This document shows, one piece after another, positions 1 through 11,952 of a stretch of 64,000 nucleotides of DNA; positions within the stretch are counted from its first letter, which is position 1, and the number at the start of each line of letters is the position of its first letter. Source of the stretch: Syncephalis plumigaleata (lineage: Eukaryota > Zoopagomycota > Zoopagomycetes > Zoopagales > Piptocephalidaceae). The DNA lies in contig JAIXMF010000021.1 in the NCBI GenBank assembly GCA_025201365.1, positions 186,001-250,000 of the forward strand, written 5' to 3'. The notes beneath the pieces were generated by a model. It saw only the letters and a list, made by a program, of their open reading frames with translations. It ran no database searches and had not been told where the DNA came from. The position numbers and the translations under genes were made by a program.

Positions 1-1226
1 CATTACTAACGAGTATGACTAAGGGCTGGATTCCAAGTCCACTTCCATGGACATAGCAATGAATGAAATAATAAAAAACAGTACATTCATCAAGCACACC
101 AGCCTGATTATATGAGAAACTTGTTTTCGTAAACCAGGAAAAAGGCCTTATAGCACAGGATGTTCAGTAGGAACGGGTAGAGTTACACACTTGATCTTAT
201 GATCTCATTATACAGAAATAATCCGTAATGTAATGACTGATAACAGATGATAACAGATGATAACAGATACTACTAATTACTCATAAAGTAGTCCTTGTAA
301 TGTAACATAACAGGCGTTGCTCACAACAGGTGTACACTCGAGTGTAAATTCCATTTTTCTTCAGGGATGTATCCTTTCATCTCGGCGATAAAGGTACACA
401 TCTACGCACCTATACATATTCGTTGATGTAATGCTGATCACAACGACGATAAACAAGTTGATATGCAACGTGTTCATCTTCCAAAATGAACCTAACAAAG
501 TAGGCCATGTCAAATAGCCTGCTCCATCATTATCCAATCAATGTATGTACGCACACGCATATCCGCAAGAGATTCCTTCTTCAAATGGCAAGAAATGCTC
601 GAATGACCTTTCACGTTCTTGTTGCTGTTTTTTGCGTACATTAAGAAAATAATAGTTGTGGGGCATAATACCTCACATCTCGTATTTTAGGCAAACAAGA
701 ATGATGGCGCGGCCTGAATTGTTACTAGCCAAGCCAATCAGTACTAGTTACGACGACTGGTTTACGCGTGATTAATGTACATATGAGCGTATGTGTGTGT
801 ACGTGTGATGTATATGAGTGCGTTTATTCGTTCACGCCATAAAACAGCTACTGTGTCACTATTATTGGGTTAGACTGCGTTATAGGATGATAATGACAGC
901 AGTAGTGGTAATGTTGCGTACACCAGGACTATGCGATGACACAGCGTGCAATACTAGTTGGTGTGTGATGATAGTTCAGCTGCAACCATCACTACACTAT
1001 GACTAGTCTTTTTATATAAAGACTCGTTAGTATTTCTCGTTATTCTCGTTGAACTATATCCGTCTCCTTCTTTTGCACTATTCCCTATTCTTCCTCGTTC
1101 TCTACTTCTACTTCTACTACTTCTACTTCTTCTTTCTCTTTATTGTGTTTTTGTTATTTCATAGTATCCCATCAAGCGTAACATTTATTCTTATTTCTTA
1201 ACGTTATTGCTTTATTCGATATCGCT
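1..1226. other. Non-coding stretch upstream of the MFS gene
   Basis: I see no convincing coding sequence on either strand here; the only open frame longer than 60 codons (818-1006) has no recognisable motif. The stretch carries a short tandem repeat near 240 and a CT/ACT-rich tract at about 1060-1145, just before the MFS start codon, which probably lies in its promoter or 5' leader. Confidence 0.6.
238..269. repeat. Three tandem copies of a 10-base unit
   Basis: The unit TAACAGATGA is read three times in a row starting at 241, the third copy ending imperfectly. No gene or array is associated with it. Confidence 0.85.
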
Positions 1227-3250
1227 ATGACAAACACGGAGAAGTCCGACCATCCAGAGACGACATCCGTCCCAAAATCGTCTAATCCATTAGCACGTCT
1301 TGTTCTTTGGCATTATGGGTAAATAAGAAAAGGAGGAGAAGAAGAAGAATAAGGATGATATGCACTATGATAATAATCATCCTACTAACTAACTATGGTC
1401 ACCATAGTAATACAAAGATGGTGCGCAGTGAAGCGCAAATCGAAAGGGAGCGTCGTATTATGTGTTTCGCTTTTCAGCGTTGGATGCTTTTACCCGCCGC
1501 CTTTCTAATTCAATTTGCCCTCGGCTCGATTCACGCCTGGAGTATATTCAACAAACCGGTAGATCAGCATATCTACGGCGATGATCGTCGAGGTATGTAG
1601 TGTTAATACTACCATTGTTATTGTCATCATTATTTATAATGATTCTATTCCTACCGTAGGTATGGCACCGACAACCTATTCCATTCTGATTCTGTTCAAT
1701 GGTGCCTCCGCCTGCATTATGGGCCCATGGTTGGAACGACACGGACCGCGTGCAGCACTGGCTATTGGTTCGTCATTGTTTGCCATTGGGCATTTAGTGA
1801 CTGCTTTAGGCATCCACGTACGTCAGATATCGGTCGTCTACATCGGCTACGGTGTATTGACCGGTTCAGGTCTTGGCCTCTCGTATATCTCGCCCGTGTC
1901 CACCCTACAGAAATGGTTCCCGGATCGACGTGGTTTTGCGGCTGGCTTCGCCGTCTGTGGATTTGGCGCGGGCAGTATGGCATTCGCTAAAGTACCCCTG
2001 CCTATCATGGATGCCGTTGGCTTACCGCTTACCTTTGTTATACTGGCCGCCGTCTACTTTACCATTATTATATTGTCATCGCTCGTGATGCGAGTACCAC
2101 CTCCGGATTTCGCTATCAATGGCATGGATTCCGATGGTATCGCCATGGATATTAACGACAAGGGACAAGTAGTTCATGCGACCAAGAGTACAAATACAAA
2201 TAATAATGGTGGCAGCAATGATGGTGATGCTGATAATAATCACAATGGAAAGATTGTACCTGCACGAATTCAGTACACACTCGTCGAGTCCCTGAGTAGT
2301 CGTGAATACCGACTATTGTATTTTGCCTTCTTGGCCAACTGTATTTTAGGCCTGGTAGCGATTTCACGCCTCTCGAATATTGCCTCTGATCTATTCCAAG
2401 TTGATCGATACATGGCATCCAATGTAGTATCAGGTAAGCAATAACAATGCACACTCATGTGCACAAATACACACATGTATTCAATATTTATTCGATGATA
2501 ATTAGGCGATGGCGCTTTCAGTATTATCGGTCGTATTGTATTCGCTTGGACATCCGATGCAGTTGGCCGTAAAGTCAGTCTCGTGGCCATGCTTCTAATA
2601 CAGATCATATGCCTAATTATTATGATTATCTTTGCGGAAGTCGGCTCGTTCTGGCCTTTCACCATCGCCATCTGGGTGGTGACCGCTTGTTTCGGTGGTG
2701 GTTTCAGCGTTCTACCAGCCACGCTTACCGATCTATTCGGTAGTAAGAATGTCGGTGGTTGTCATGGGTAAGTCGTAACTAATCCTAATTCCTACATATC
2801 GATTGCTAATATCGTATGTTGCTTAGTGTCATTCTTACCGCTTGGGCTATTGCAGGTGTAGGTGGTGGATTCCTGTTCACGGGTGTCTACGACCATCTGC
2901 GCTCCGTTGGCTACACCGAGTCTGATGCCTACGTGTATAACGTCAACTTCTACTGGGTACTCGTCATCTGCATCGCTGGTCTAGTCACCGAACTCTACTT
3001 GCACATGACTGTACGCGATCGTCTCTTCCCACCGGTGGCAGGTCAAATAACGCAATTCCGAGTTGGTAAACGTATGCTACGTGTTAGCACCAGCCGTGGT
3101 ATCGAATGGCTATCGAGGGAAGCCGAGGATAAAGAGTGGAACGACTACTGGTTGAATCGCCAGCCTCCACTCGAATCGGACACGGTGCCTGCAAGTATGA
3201 TCAAAGAGGTGGCCAATAGTGCCAAGAAGACCAGTAACAATCCCGTGTAA
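1227..3250 (+). CDS. MFS transporter, oxalate/formate antiporter (OFA)-like
   Basis: This is a polytopic membrane transporter of the major facilitator superfamily. Five exons (1227-1318, 1429-1592, 1660-2433, 2506-2767, 2827-3250) join in frame to 571 residues; all introns are GT-AG. The protein starts MTNTEKSDHP. Its first membrane segment contains LIQFALGSIHAWSIF, and later segments contain GSGLGLSYISPVSTLQKWFP followed by DRRGFAAG, the loop typical of OFA and monocarboxylate-type carriers. A low-complexity cytoplasmic loop of about 70 residues rich in Asn and Asp separates the two six-helix halves. The C-terminal tail is hydrophilic. Substrate is not determined: oxalate, formate and other monocarboxylates are known for relatives. 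It is convergent with the Aquarius gene. Family call is firm, substrate is open. Confidence 0.88.
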
Positions 3251-3622
3251 TTATGTTTTGATTTGATGAATCTGTCTAACCAGAAAAGAACAACAACATC
3301 ATCGTTATCTTGTTACTCTACTTACTCTATATACACACTCGAATATCTTGCTTCTCTTGCGTATCAAACGATTTCTAATATGATAATGAATCATCATATC
3401 TCCTCTTCCCCCTTTTAACTTTTCAAAAAAGTAAATAGTTTCTGTTAATATTAGCGCATAAAGATGAACATCTAAATGTTGCAGTTACTCAGTTAACATC
3501 ATATGAATATGCCAAAATAGGCAATTCATTAACGTCTTAACAAGTACACACGTTACTTTAAATCATTATCGTGATTATATAATCTACGGAGATTACATCA
3601 ACAAAAGAAAGATACGTGTTTA
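3251..3622. other. Convergent intergenic spacer
   Basis: This spacer lies between the ends of the MFS and Aquarius genes. It is AT-rich and should hold both 3' ends. I see no other gene. Confidence 0.6.
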
Positions 3623-6600
3623 TTAGTTTGACGTTTGCTGATCCACTTGCATCGCTTCTATTTCTACTTGAGCAGCTAGTTGTAACTCTTGCATATCCTC
3701 ATCTTTGGTCTCCGTATTGGCTCCCAATTGATCCTGCGTCATTTGATAGACTCGCTTGCCCATTTCCGCTACATCAGCGATAGTTTCGGCATTCGCATGA
3801 TCGGTCATCTAGTAGTAGTAGTAGCAGTGATGAATACGGGTAAATAAATCGAATGACAATGAGTGCAATTACGTTAAGCTTACCTTTCGTTCGCTATTCG
3901 AGTTCTCCTTTGGTTGCAAGCTCAATTGCAATGGTCGTGCTCGCCATTGAGTAACCATTGGTTTTAGTTCGGCGCATGCTTCGAATACACGCATTCTTCC
4001 AAAGATGTAGAGACCGAGGCGTGCTCGCGACATTGCCACGGTAAGACGACGCACATCGCGCATGTAGCCAATATGTTTTGTTCGTACCAAAGAAAGCAGT
4101 ACATCTATTATAGAGTAGTAGCGTTAACAATTGATTTCCACTATACTTACGTATACATTATCATTGTTACTTACAATCGTTCTGTTGTCCTTGATACTGA
4201 TCGACTGTAGCCACCTTGGATGGCATACCAAAGTAAGGATGCCAGCCACATCGACGTTGTAGCACGTCCATAAGTAGAGCACGCTGTCCATTATACGTGG
4301 CCAAAATTGTAATCTTGTCGGCGGGATATCCGAGTAATCGCATATATTGGTAGACGGCTACTACGTATTCCGCTTCACCAAGATTCTAACAAATGGTTAG
4401 CATATGCTTAATCCATGCGCGTTACAAGCAATGATCATCACTTACTTGATAGTAATGCGGTAAGGGTGCGGTTTCTCCTTTGCCTTCATAGTCGGCCACA
4501 TCGATAAACTGATATTCATAGGTGAAACTAGAACATGTAAGCTAGTAAGTCATCATTATCCCTCGACACATTCATTCATTAGTGCAACTAACCCTGGATT
4601 TGCTAGATGGAATATATGCGACTCTGTTACTGATGGTAAATCGCTTAGTTGCTCATACCGCCAGTTGTATAGTTTAGCGATAGATGGACGAGCACGACCC
4701 TAAATACACGTATTGCATGTATGTATGCATTAATTAACAATGTATATATCTACACATGTATTAACTAATCATTTGTCATTCTCTAACTTACTTGACGATC
4801 CAATTCAATGGTCGGCACACCTAGTCGGACAAATCGAGCAAACATACTCTGCTCGAGATTACAGTATTTCTCAAAGGCTGGATTCTGTACTACCGGCGGT
4901 AATTGATGGTGATCACCGATGAGTACGACACGTTTCAGTCGACCTTGACCGTTCGCCGACTCTTGTAGTAGCAATGGAATGAGCGTTTCACTCTCGAGGA
5001 CCTGTGCCGCCTCCTCCATAATCACCGTGTCATACTCGAATCCTAATGACACTAGTTCTCGTCTCTAATACCGATTCGCTATTAGTTAGCAAAAAGATAC
5101 ATCGTGTTTGATCGTGTTATCGCGCGACCTACCTTGAGTGCTGCGTGCATTGTCGTCATGGCTACTATTTTCGCTTCCTTGGTCAACAGGTAGTTGGCAC
5201 GATCCTTATTGGTGCGTAGTAATTCAAAGGCACGAATCTGCTCCAACTCCTCGAATATATGCTTGATATGACGGAAGCATCCATGGGCAATCTCCATCGC
5301 TTCTCCCGATGGACTATTAATAGGGAATAGAGGCTGTGGCGCATCAGAGAAGTAGTTCGCTAAATGAGGAGATTGTTAATACACGCCAATAGGATAAGTA
5401 AATAAGCTAGCTAGCGCGAGTACATGCAAATAGATTGGTATCACTTACTAAATGGAAACTTCAACGCGATCTGACTTGAATCCCATTGATGCTGTGTAAC
5501 ATTCGTTTCGAATGGTTCCCAACGAGCCAGTACGTGATAAAGGTAAAAGTAACCGGCCGTCTCGCAGGTATAACCATGATCACCCGATAAACCAAGGGAA
5601 GTGGCTAATCGCGATACTTGTTGCAATAGGAGAACTCGACGTTCCTAATCATCATATAATAAATAATGTAAATACTCGTGCATCGACTACTACTATTATA
5701 ACTGTTACAGCAATAGATGCATATCAAAAATACATACCAAAAATGATGATACTCGTCCTGCTTTATTAAAGCTCTCCTCCGTATCGAGTGCTTCTTCACC
5801 ATGTCCTAGACGTAATAAGTGTCGATCATCAATATCTATACACATATAACAATAATAGTGAATTAGTTATGAGTTCATTATCATTGCACAGTAATAGCAA
5901 GCATACCTAATGCAATGATCTTTTCAAATAATTGATTCAATGCTTGATTACTACGCGTGATAAGTAGTGTACGTTGTTGCGGATAATTATGATAAATATT
6001 GGAGATGATTTGGACGGCAACATCGGTCTTTCCTGTACCAGGTGGTCCTACAATTAGTGTGAGACCAGGACTAGTACCTGCACGTATGGCCTCCACTATA
6101 ATAAACAAATAAATGAAATGAGCTAGTTAAAGTAGAGTAGAATGACAATGCTTACCTTGAGCTGGTGTAAATGGTACGGCATTCTTACGCACAAGATCAG
6201 AAGCGTATGGTCCCATATTCGGTAATTGATATGAAGTAACTAGCAGTTGCTCTTGTCCATCTGCAGTTTCACCAACTCGTTCAATGACATAAGGCGGTTC
6301 CTCCGGTAGTGCAGTATCGTCACTCGTCTTTAATATCTAATAATGAATGTGCATTCCTAGTTAATAGACAATACGCATGTTAACTAGATTACTTACAGCA
6401 TTAGGGAAACTAGCACGTAAATGATCAGCATCTAGGAATGTATCACGATAATCTATCTTGATCGGCTGATTTGGCATCTGCTTATAGTAGACACTACGCG
6501 GATCACCATAACCTAATATGTATACCATTCATTTAGTTATTATTACTATTAATATATATATATCAATCTATGACTTGCCTAGAAATACATTTTGTAACCA

Positions 6601-9569
6601 ATCGGGTACAAGTAGTTCCGATTGCATTAAATCACGCATAGTCTCCAAAACACCTTTAAAATTGTTCTCCTAATAATAATAGCAGTAATAAAATGTAATT
6701 AGTCAAGTGTGCAACATGATCCATATTGACTAGTTACTTTGGCATGTCTACGCAATAAAACATTCAATGTTGGATAGATATCCTCGGTGGATTTACGATT
6801 ACTATCTTCGTAATATTGATTAGGATCAAATTGTACACGGAATAATCGTTCTTGTACATCCATCTTTGGTTGATCAGCCGGTGTATACGTATTATAACCT
6901 CGACCTATTTGTTAATAGTAATAATAATGACTTGTTAATTATCCTCATACTCCTTAATAGCAATAGTAATAGTTGTAATACCTTGAATAATCTCAATAAT
7001 CTGAGCTCCTCTCGCATAATCAACACCGTAATGCTCCCTAGATAGAAATGACAATCATAATAGTGAATAATCTATTGGTTAACTACAAATGAAATACATA
7101 CCTGAATGATCGTTTACTCGTTGATGTCGCACCATTCTTCCATACTTGATGTGTCCAATCTTGTGCACGTATTGTCAACAAATAGACGATATCACCTGGT
7201 CGTAGAGTGTCCCAGTCACGACGAATTGATTCAGAGAACATGGATAGATTGATCTTCACTTGTGCCGTAACGTGTTGTGGTCGTTCCTCACCCAATGCCG
7301 GTTGAGCAACATCCGTAATACCGAGCATTTCAATCTTAGTGGCCATACGAGACCATCCGTTAAATACGGTGACACCATCGGGATAGGCACGCTGTGGCGC
7401 TAGTCGTTGCACTGCATCCTCAATATCCTGACGTATTTCATAGGCTGATTCTAGTTGACATAACGTAAATGATCGTCGTAGATAATCGTATAAGGTCAAG
7501 AATTGTAGATTCAATCGAGGTAATGGCAATACAGTATCATCGTTGTATTGATTGGTAGTCTCCGTGAGTAGTTCATCAAATAATGTTACCTAACAATATG
7601 ACAACTATTAATCAATGATCCATTTCATTTGATTACTACACTTCTAATACTAACCTCATTCGGATAGAGTGATGTCGTATTGATACGATCCAGTTGACTT
7701 GTACGCTGATGATATCGTTGAATAAATGCATCCACCAGGAATTCTGGTGAGTAATTCTCGGCATCTACATTCGTACGAGCTAGTTTAACTCGTCTCAACT
7801 GTACTGCATCACAGAGTCTATAGAGATCCTCGGTGCTTAGTTGATTGAGATACTCTCGTAGTACATTCGGTTGTTCAATCGCCGATAAATGCGATAGAGC
7901 CAAGTCGGTCAATGAGTCTCTAAATTCGGCATATGCAATACCCTAAGCAATAGTTGTATTAGCCATTATATACACATAACTATTCACTAATATTTACTCA
8001 CTTGGAATGCTAATAGTCGATCATTATGACGAGCTACACGTTCTTCGATGGTTAATGAACGACCAGTATGATCATCTACCTCGAAATCTATATATTCTGA
8101 TAGTATATTCCATAATTGATGTAATGTCTCCCTATATATATATATATGCATGTTAATCTCATATCATTCCTCTTCCTATTTCTCTTATAGATTGTCTCCT
8201 ACCCTTCCGGTGTTCGATATAGTATCGCGGTCTTCTTGCATAGTAATACTAAATGATGATCATCCAATAATGTGTTCACAAATCGACGAGTAGGCAATTG
8301 CGATATCAATCCAATAGTCAACTCTAGGAATCGTTCACAATAACGAATAGGCATCGTATCCTCTAATAAGAAGCATCGCTTGTTAATACTAATTACTTAT
8401 GACATTATACTAGTCATTACTAACCTAGTTCACCCTCCTCTGGAATAGATGCCATTACTTGTGTGGCATCTATAATGAGTAGCGATAACCAATGCCATTC
8501 TAATTCCATTCTTTTCTTTCCTTCTTCATCTATATAACATATTAGATCATCATGGTCATTCATCCTGTGTACATGACATTACTGCATACCCGCTGCTTTG
8601 TGTCGTTTATCCAATGCTTTGTAGATCTTTTTAACCATTGGTGGTGCTGCTGACAATGCTGATTCTCGTCGAGATTTACTACAGAGTGCATGCCAAATAC
8701 CTACAGAGAATAGACTGGTATTTGATATAGAATGATGATTAGTTTATAATAATAGGCACTATAATTGTTACAATAACTCACCGCATTGTTTCCGTTCTAG
8801 TCAATGGATGTTCAAGACTTTGTGTGGCATGACCCATGAAGGTAAGTAGACGTTCACGCTCCCATAGATCGCGATGTCCCTCTGCTAAGGATAACTTCAT
8901 AATACGATGGAATAGCTCGTTAAATCGTTCACTATCCTCGCCAAATATCTCTATTATTATTATTTCAATTATATTAATATACAATCTAATAAGATATATA
9001 TACACTACTCACCCCATGTAGGTACACGTTGTCGACGTTTCTCATTGACAAGTACTGCAATACTAATGACATGCTCCTCGGTAGAAGTGGATGGATCATA
9101 GTTGGGCCATAAATACTATAAGTAATGATAAGCAATTAAATAACATCGAGTAACGGTATGTGTATCCTACCTGCTCCAAATATTGTGTACTCTCCAATTC
9201 TAATATACGACTTGCTGTTGACTTGGTCGTATTCTTTACGTGAATATATCCTTCATAGATATGACTAACTAGTGTACTATCGTATGGCTTCGTATACACA
9301 GGTAGGGATATAGTCATGGTAACTGAAGCCTCGTCATCGTTTGCAGTTGTTGTCGCGGTATGATCAATATCCATAGACGTGTCACACCAGTAAACACGCG
9401 CCAACTGGTAGATACTCGCTGATTGCAAAGTAGCCAGTGCGTCACTCGTGTTAGTATTGTTGCTAGTAGACGACGTACTCGCATCAGTACTGGACTGTGA
9501 ATCTACCACATTCCTACGCGTCGACGAGGATTTAGCCTCCTTTGTGGGTTTACGACGAGCAGTAGGCAT
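3623..9569 (-). CDS. AQR: Intron-binding spliceosomal RNA helicase Aquarius (S. pombe Cwf11 type)
   Basis: Aquarius is an SF1 RNA helicase of the intron-binding complex that contacts intron RNA upstream of the branch point. The start codon is at 9569 ([10 protein letters not shown]) and the stop at 3623. Exon 1 ends at 9171 and exon 2 is 9013-9115, encoding YLWPNYDPS and [12 protein letters not shown], as in the Aquarius N-terminal domain. Around 6030-6060 is the Walker A motif [19 protein letters not shown], followed by [12 protein letters not shown]. The DEAD-like motif [12 protein letters not shown] and the motif [16 protein letters not shown] lie at 4850-5040, and the last helicase motif [20 protein letters not shown] at about 4000. 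I count more than 20 exons separated by introns of roughly 45-70 bases, far more than in neighbouring genes. A hydrophilic tail follows the helicase. It is divergent from the RPP14-like gene, with about 250 bases between start codons. Confidence 0.95.
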
Positions 9570-9822
9570 TGTATTGCCAGTAATGTAGAAATAAATGGCT
9601 TGTACAATCCAATAGTAGAAGGAGAGAGGAGAGTGAGGGACAAGTATGAATTAGGTTGATTGTATATGAACGAGCGAGTGAAGATGAAATCAATTGATTG
9701 GATTACGATGAATATTAACTAAAGCGTAACGATGATTGATTAACCTATTTTTCATTTATTTTATTTTATTTTTATTAAACTGTTCTATGTTCTTGAATTA
9801 ACAACCAATTACTTTATTCTGA
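9570..9822. promoter_or_regulatory. Shared divergent promoter of AQR and the RPP14-like gene
   Basis: The 253 bases between two outward-facing start codons must contain both promoters. The sequence is AT-rich with T-runs near 9750-9775. No specific factor site is recognisable. Confidence 0.45.
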
Positions 9823-10200
9823 ATGACTACGCTACAACATACAACACGTCTAGTGGTTACTAATCAGCCATGGCATTATTTAACAATACAAGTGTAAGTA
9901 TCTAATAGTATTTTAACGAGTGGAATAGGTATTTATTAATGTTTGTTGGTTAGTGTATTTGATAATATGTCAACTAAATCGACACCATCGATTGATGTCA
10001 TCCAATTTCGTACGTTTATCGCTCGTTGCACTCAACAATGGTACGGCCTAGTTGGTTCAGGTATGCCTATCGATATTCTAGGCTATGATACAACAACCTA
10101 TCGTGGTATTATACGAGTGGCTACAGCGTAAGTCAATAACAATAATTATAGTAGTTATAAACTTATGTCATCATTAGTGATGTATCCGCTCTTTGGAGTG

Positions 10201-10205
10201 CTATT
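10201..10205. repeat. Target-site duplication, left copy (CTATT)
   Basis: The five bases CTATT immediately precede the first LTR and recur immediately after the second LTR (11763-11767). Five bases is the usual duplication length for Ty3/Gypsy-type integrases. Confidence 0.9.
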
Positions 10206-10439
10206 TGTAATAAGCAGAACTTTACTAGTGAATAACGATAATCCTTTATTTAATAAAAATGTTAATACTATATATATTAATTGTAAAGGCGGGGTAAGGG
10301 GAATAATGAAACGTGACCTGTAACAATGTTATGATTGATTATAATGATTTCAATAATAGACGTAACAATGTTACATCATTGTAGCAGTTATTAATAATCA
10401 TGGAACAATTATTCATAGCCGATATTTTTGGTTGTTACA
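10206..10439 (-). repeat. LTR (3' LTR in element orientation)
   Basis: This is a 234-base direct repeat of 11529-11762. It begins TGTAATAAGCAG and ends GGTTGTTACA on the plus strand. The gag stop codon at 10435-10437 lies inside it. Confidence 0.95.
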
Positions 10440-11235
10440 TTCTTCCCTCCTTAGGAACGAACCTACTGGGAAGCGTTCGTTCTACTTTGTGTTCTTCCTC
10501 ATTGCTAATTTCCTCAGGCAGTGGCCTGTTATCTTTTCTATAGGGGTTAGCTAGGCAGTATCGTGCGATATGATTGATACCTTTGCAATAGTAGCAAATA
10601 ATGCTACCGTTTTCGGTACGTCCTAATTCCATTGGTACTACATCATCATCGGTGTTGTATTGCTGTTGCTGGTATGGTGTGTAACTAAATGGATTTTGTT
10701 GATAAGTATCAGGATGATCGAATCCTTGGGCTATTTCGATACATTGTATAATCGTGGAAGGCGTTTGACGTATCAGTTCACTTGCTGCTGGGCCACGGTA
10801 CCCACGGATGAAAGCGGCAACCTTCTGTGATTGCTGTACGTGACCTAACTTGCTGGATATGTCGTAGAATCGTCCCACGTACTCGGTAAGGTCACCCTTT
10901 TGTGTTAAATTCATTAACAACAATTCATTCCTTAGGTTAGAATGAGCAGGTTGAAAGCGATGGCGTAATCGTTCCTTAAGATCATTCCACGTAGTTAATG
11001 GAACGTATCCAGGAGTGCCGTTCTCTGCTTCATTAACTATGTGTTGTAACCAAGCACGAGCTTCTCCTTTCATACACTGTGCAATGAAACATAGCTTGGC
11101 GCCTTCGGTGTAATCTCGATCTTTGAGTTGCATGTCCATGCTGAATAACCATCCTTCAAAGTCTTCATTTGGTTTGCCATAGAAATTTTCATGGTGAAGT
11201 TCAATATCGCGGAAGCCATTGGTGTGAATATCCAT
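10435..11235 (-). CDS. Gag polyprotein of the short LTR element
   Basis: The frame from the first ATG (11235) encodes about 266 residues; the open frame itself extends upstream to 11400 without an ATG. It contains a Retrotrans_gag-type capsid segment (EDFEGWLFSMDMQL, GEARAWLQHIV, LKERLRHRFQP, GRFYDISSKLG) and then PMELGR and one CCHC zinc knuckle, CYYCKGINHIARYC, as in Ty3/Gypsy gag proteins. Its capsid sequence is not close to the gag at the right edge of the window, so the two elements belong to different lineages. Confidence 0.88.
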   Translation of the reverse strand: MDIHTNGFRDIELHHENFYGKPNEDFEGWLFSMDMQLKDRDYTEGAKLCFIAQCMKGEARAWLQHIVNEAENGTPGYVPLTTWNDLKERLRHRFQPAHSNLRNELLLMNLTQKGDLTEYVGRFYDISSKLGHVQQSQKVAAFIRGYRGPAASELIRQTPSTIIQCIEIAQGFDHPDTYQQNPFSYTPYQQQQYNTDDDVVPMELGRTENGSIICYYCKGINHIARYCLANPYRKDNRPLPEEISNEEEHKVERTLPSRFVPKEGRM

Positions 11236-11528
11236 GACGAAGTCGAATAGGTAAGATATATCTTTAGATATTTCTGGATGAGTAATAAAAGAATTGTTTG
11301 AATTATCGGAGTTGCTGTCTATATGTAATGAAATAAAAGGTAGAAGTGACCATAAGCTACTTGAATGGTTGGAACAATATAACCGAATAACTAAAATCAA
11401 ACAACGAGAATTAATATATAACTAAATCAAATAACCAAAAATCAAATAACGAAAATCCTATAACTGAAAACGAGTAACTATAAAAGATGAGTACTTGGCA
11501 AGGGAGGCGATTCAGCCGTTGCTACCAA

Positions 11529-11762
11529 TGTAATAAGCAGAACTTTACTAGTGAATAACGATAATCCTTTATTTAATAAAAATGTTAATACTATATATAT
11601 TAATTGTAAAGGCGGGGTAAGGGGAATAATGAAACGTGACCTGTAACAATGTTATGATTGATTATAATGATTTCAATAATAGACGTAACAATGTTACATC
11701 ATTGTAGCAGTTATTAATAATCATGGAACAATTATTCATAGCCGATATTTTTGGTTGTTACA
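11529..11762 (-). repeat. LTR (5' LTR in element orientation)
   Basis: This is a 234-base direct repeat of 10206-10439 with no difference that I can see over its length. Confidence 0.95.
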
Positions 11763-11767
11763 CTATT
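11763..11767. repeat. Target-site duplication, right copy (CTATT)
   Basis: This is the second copy of the five-base host sequence that precedes the element at 10201-10205. The RPP14-like reading frame continues directly after it. Confidence 0.9.
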
Positions 11768-11952
11768 GCTATGGCGACACCACATACAGTGGAGGGGAAG
11801 ACGTGTATTTTACGTATTATCAATGTGTCAGCCAGTCTAGTAGCATTGGCTTGTTCGTCAAGATCATTAGAGTAATATCTTAACATTATTAAACAAAAGA
11901 ACAAGCCATCCTCATTCATTTATATGAGATATGATGTAGGCAGTATATTTAT

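Larger units (their letters stand above)
10206..11762 (-). mobile_element. Short gag-only LTR retrotransposon (TR-GAG-like, non-autonomous)
   Basis: The element is 1,557 bases long: two 234-base LTRs (TG...CA ends) around about 1.1 kb that carries a single gag frame on the minus strand and no protease, reverse transcriptase or integrase. In element orientation a primer-binding-like sequence TGGTAGCAACGGCTGA starts one base after the 5' LTR (near 11527, minus strand); its first bases would fit the 3' end of an initiator Met tRNA. A polypurine tract AAGGAGGGAAGAA abuts the 3' LTR at 10440-10452. A 5-base duplication CTATT flanks it. I find no difference between the two LTRs by eye, so insertion looks recent. 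It looks whole for its class, with no break evident in gag. Mobilisation would need enzymes from another element. Confidence 0.93.
9823..11875 (+). pseudogene. RPP14-like RNase P/MRP protein subunit, last exon split by an LTR element
   Basis: RPP14 is a small protein of nuclear RNase P, with a Pop5-like fold, acting in tRNA 5' maturation. Exon 1 (9823-9893) encodes MTTLQHTTRL and PWHYLTIQV, matching the human YHYMKVCLEF strand. Exon 2 (9954-10127) has PIDILGYDTTTYRGIIRVATA, matching LPLDILTYEEKTLSAILRI. Exon 3 resumes at 10178 with DVSALWSAI, stops at the element at 10205, and continues beyond it from 11768 with GKTCILRIINVSASLVALA and a stop at 11873-11875. Without the element and one copy of the 5-base duplication, the exons total 381 bases, a 126-residue protein close to the 124 residues of human RPP14. 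The inserted element would disrupt the last 40 or so residues. RPP14 has few fungal descriptions, so the name rests on motif order and length. Confidence 0.8.

Noticed and set aside
238-269. Short tandem repeat considered as a CRISPR-like array
   Set aside because: Units are contiguous with no spacers, and the genome is eukaryotic.
1581-1659. Extended start of the third MFS exon through an upstream ATG
   Set aside because: The added residues are intron sequence rich in Ile/Val from a trinucleotide tract; splicing at 1593-1659 restores the conserved transporter sequence.
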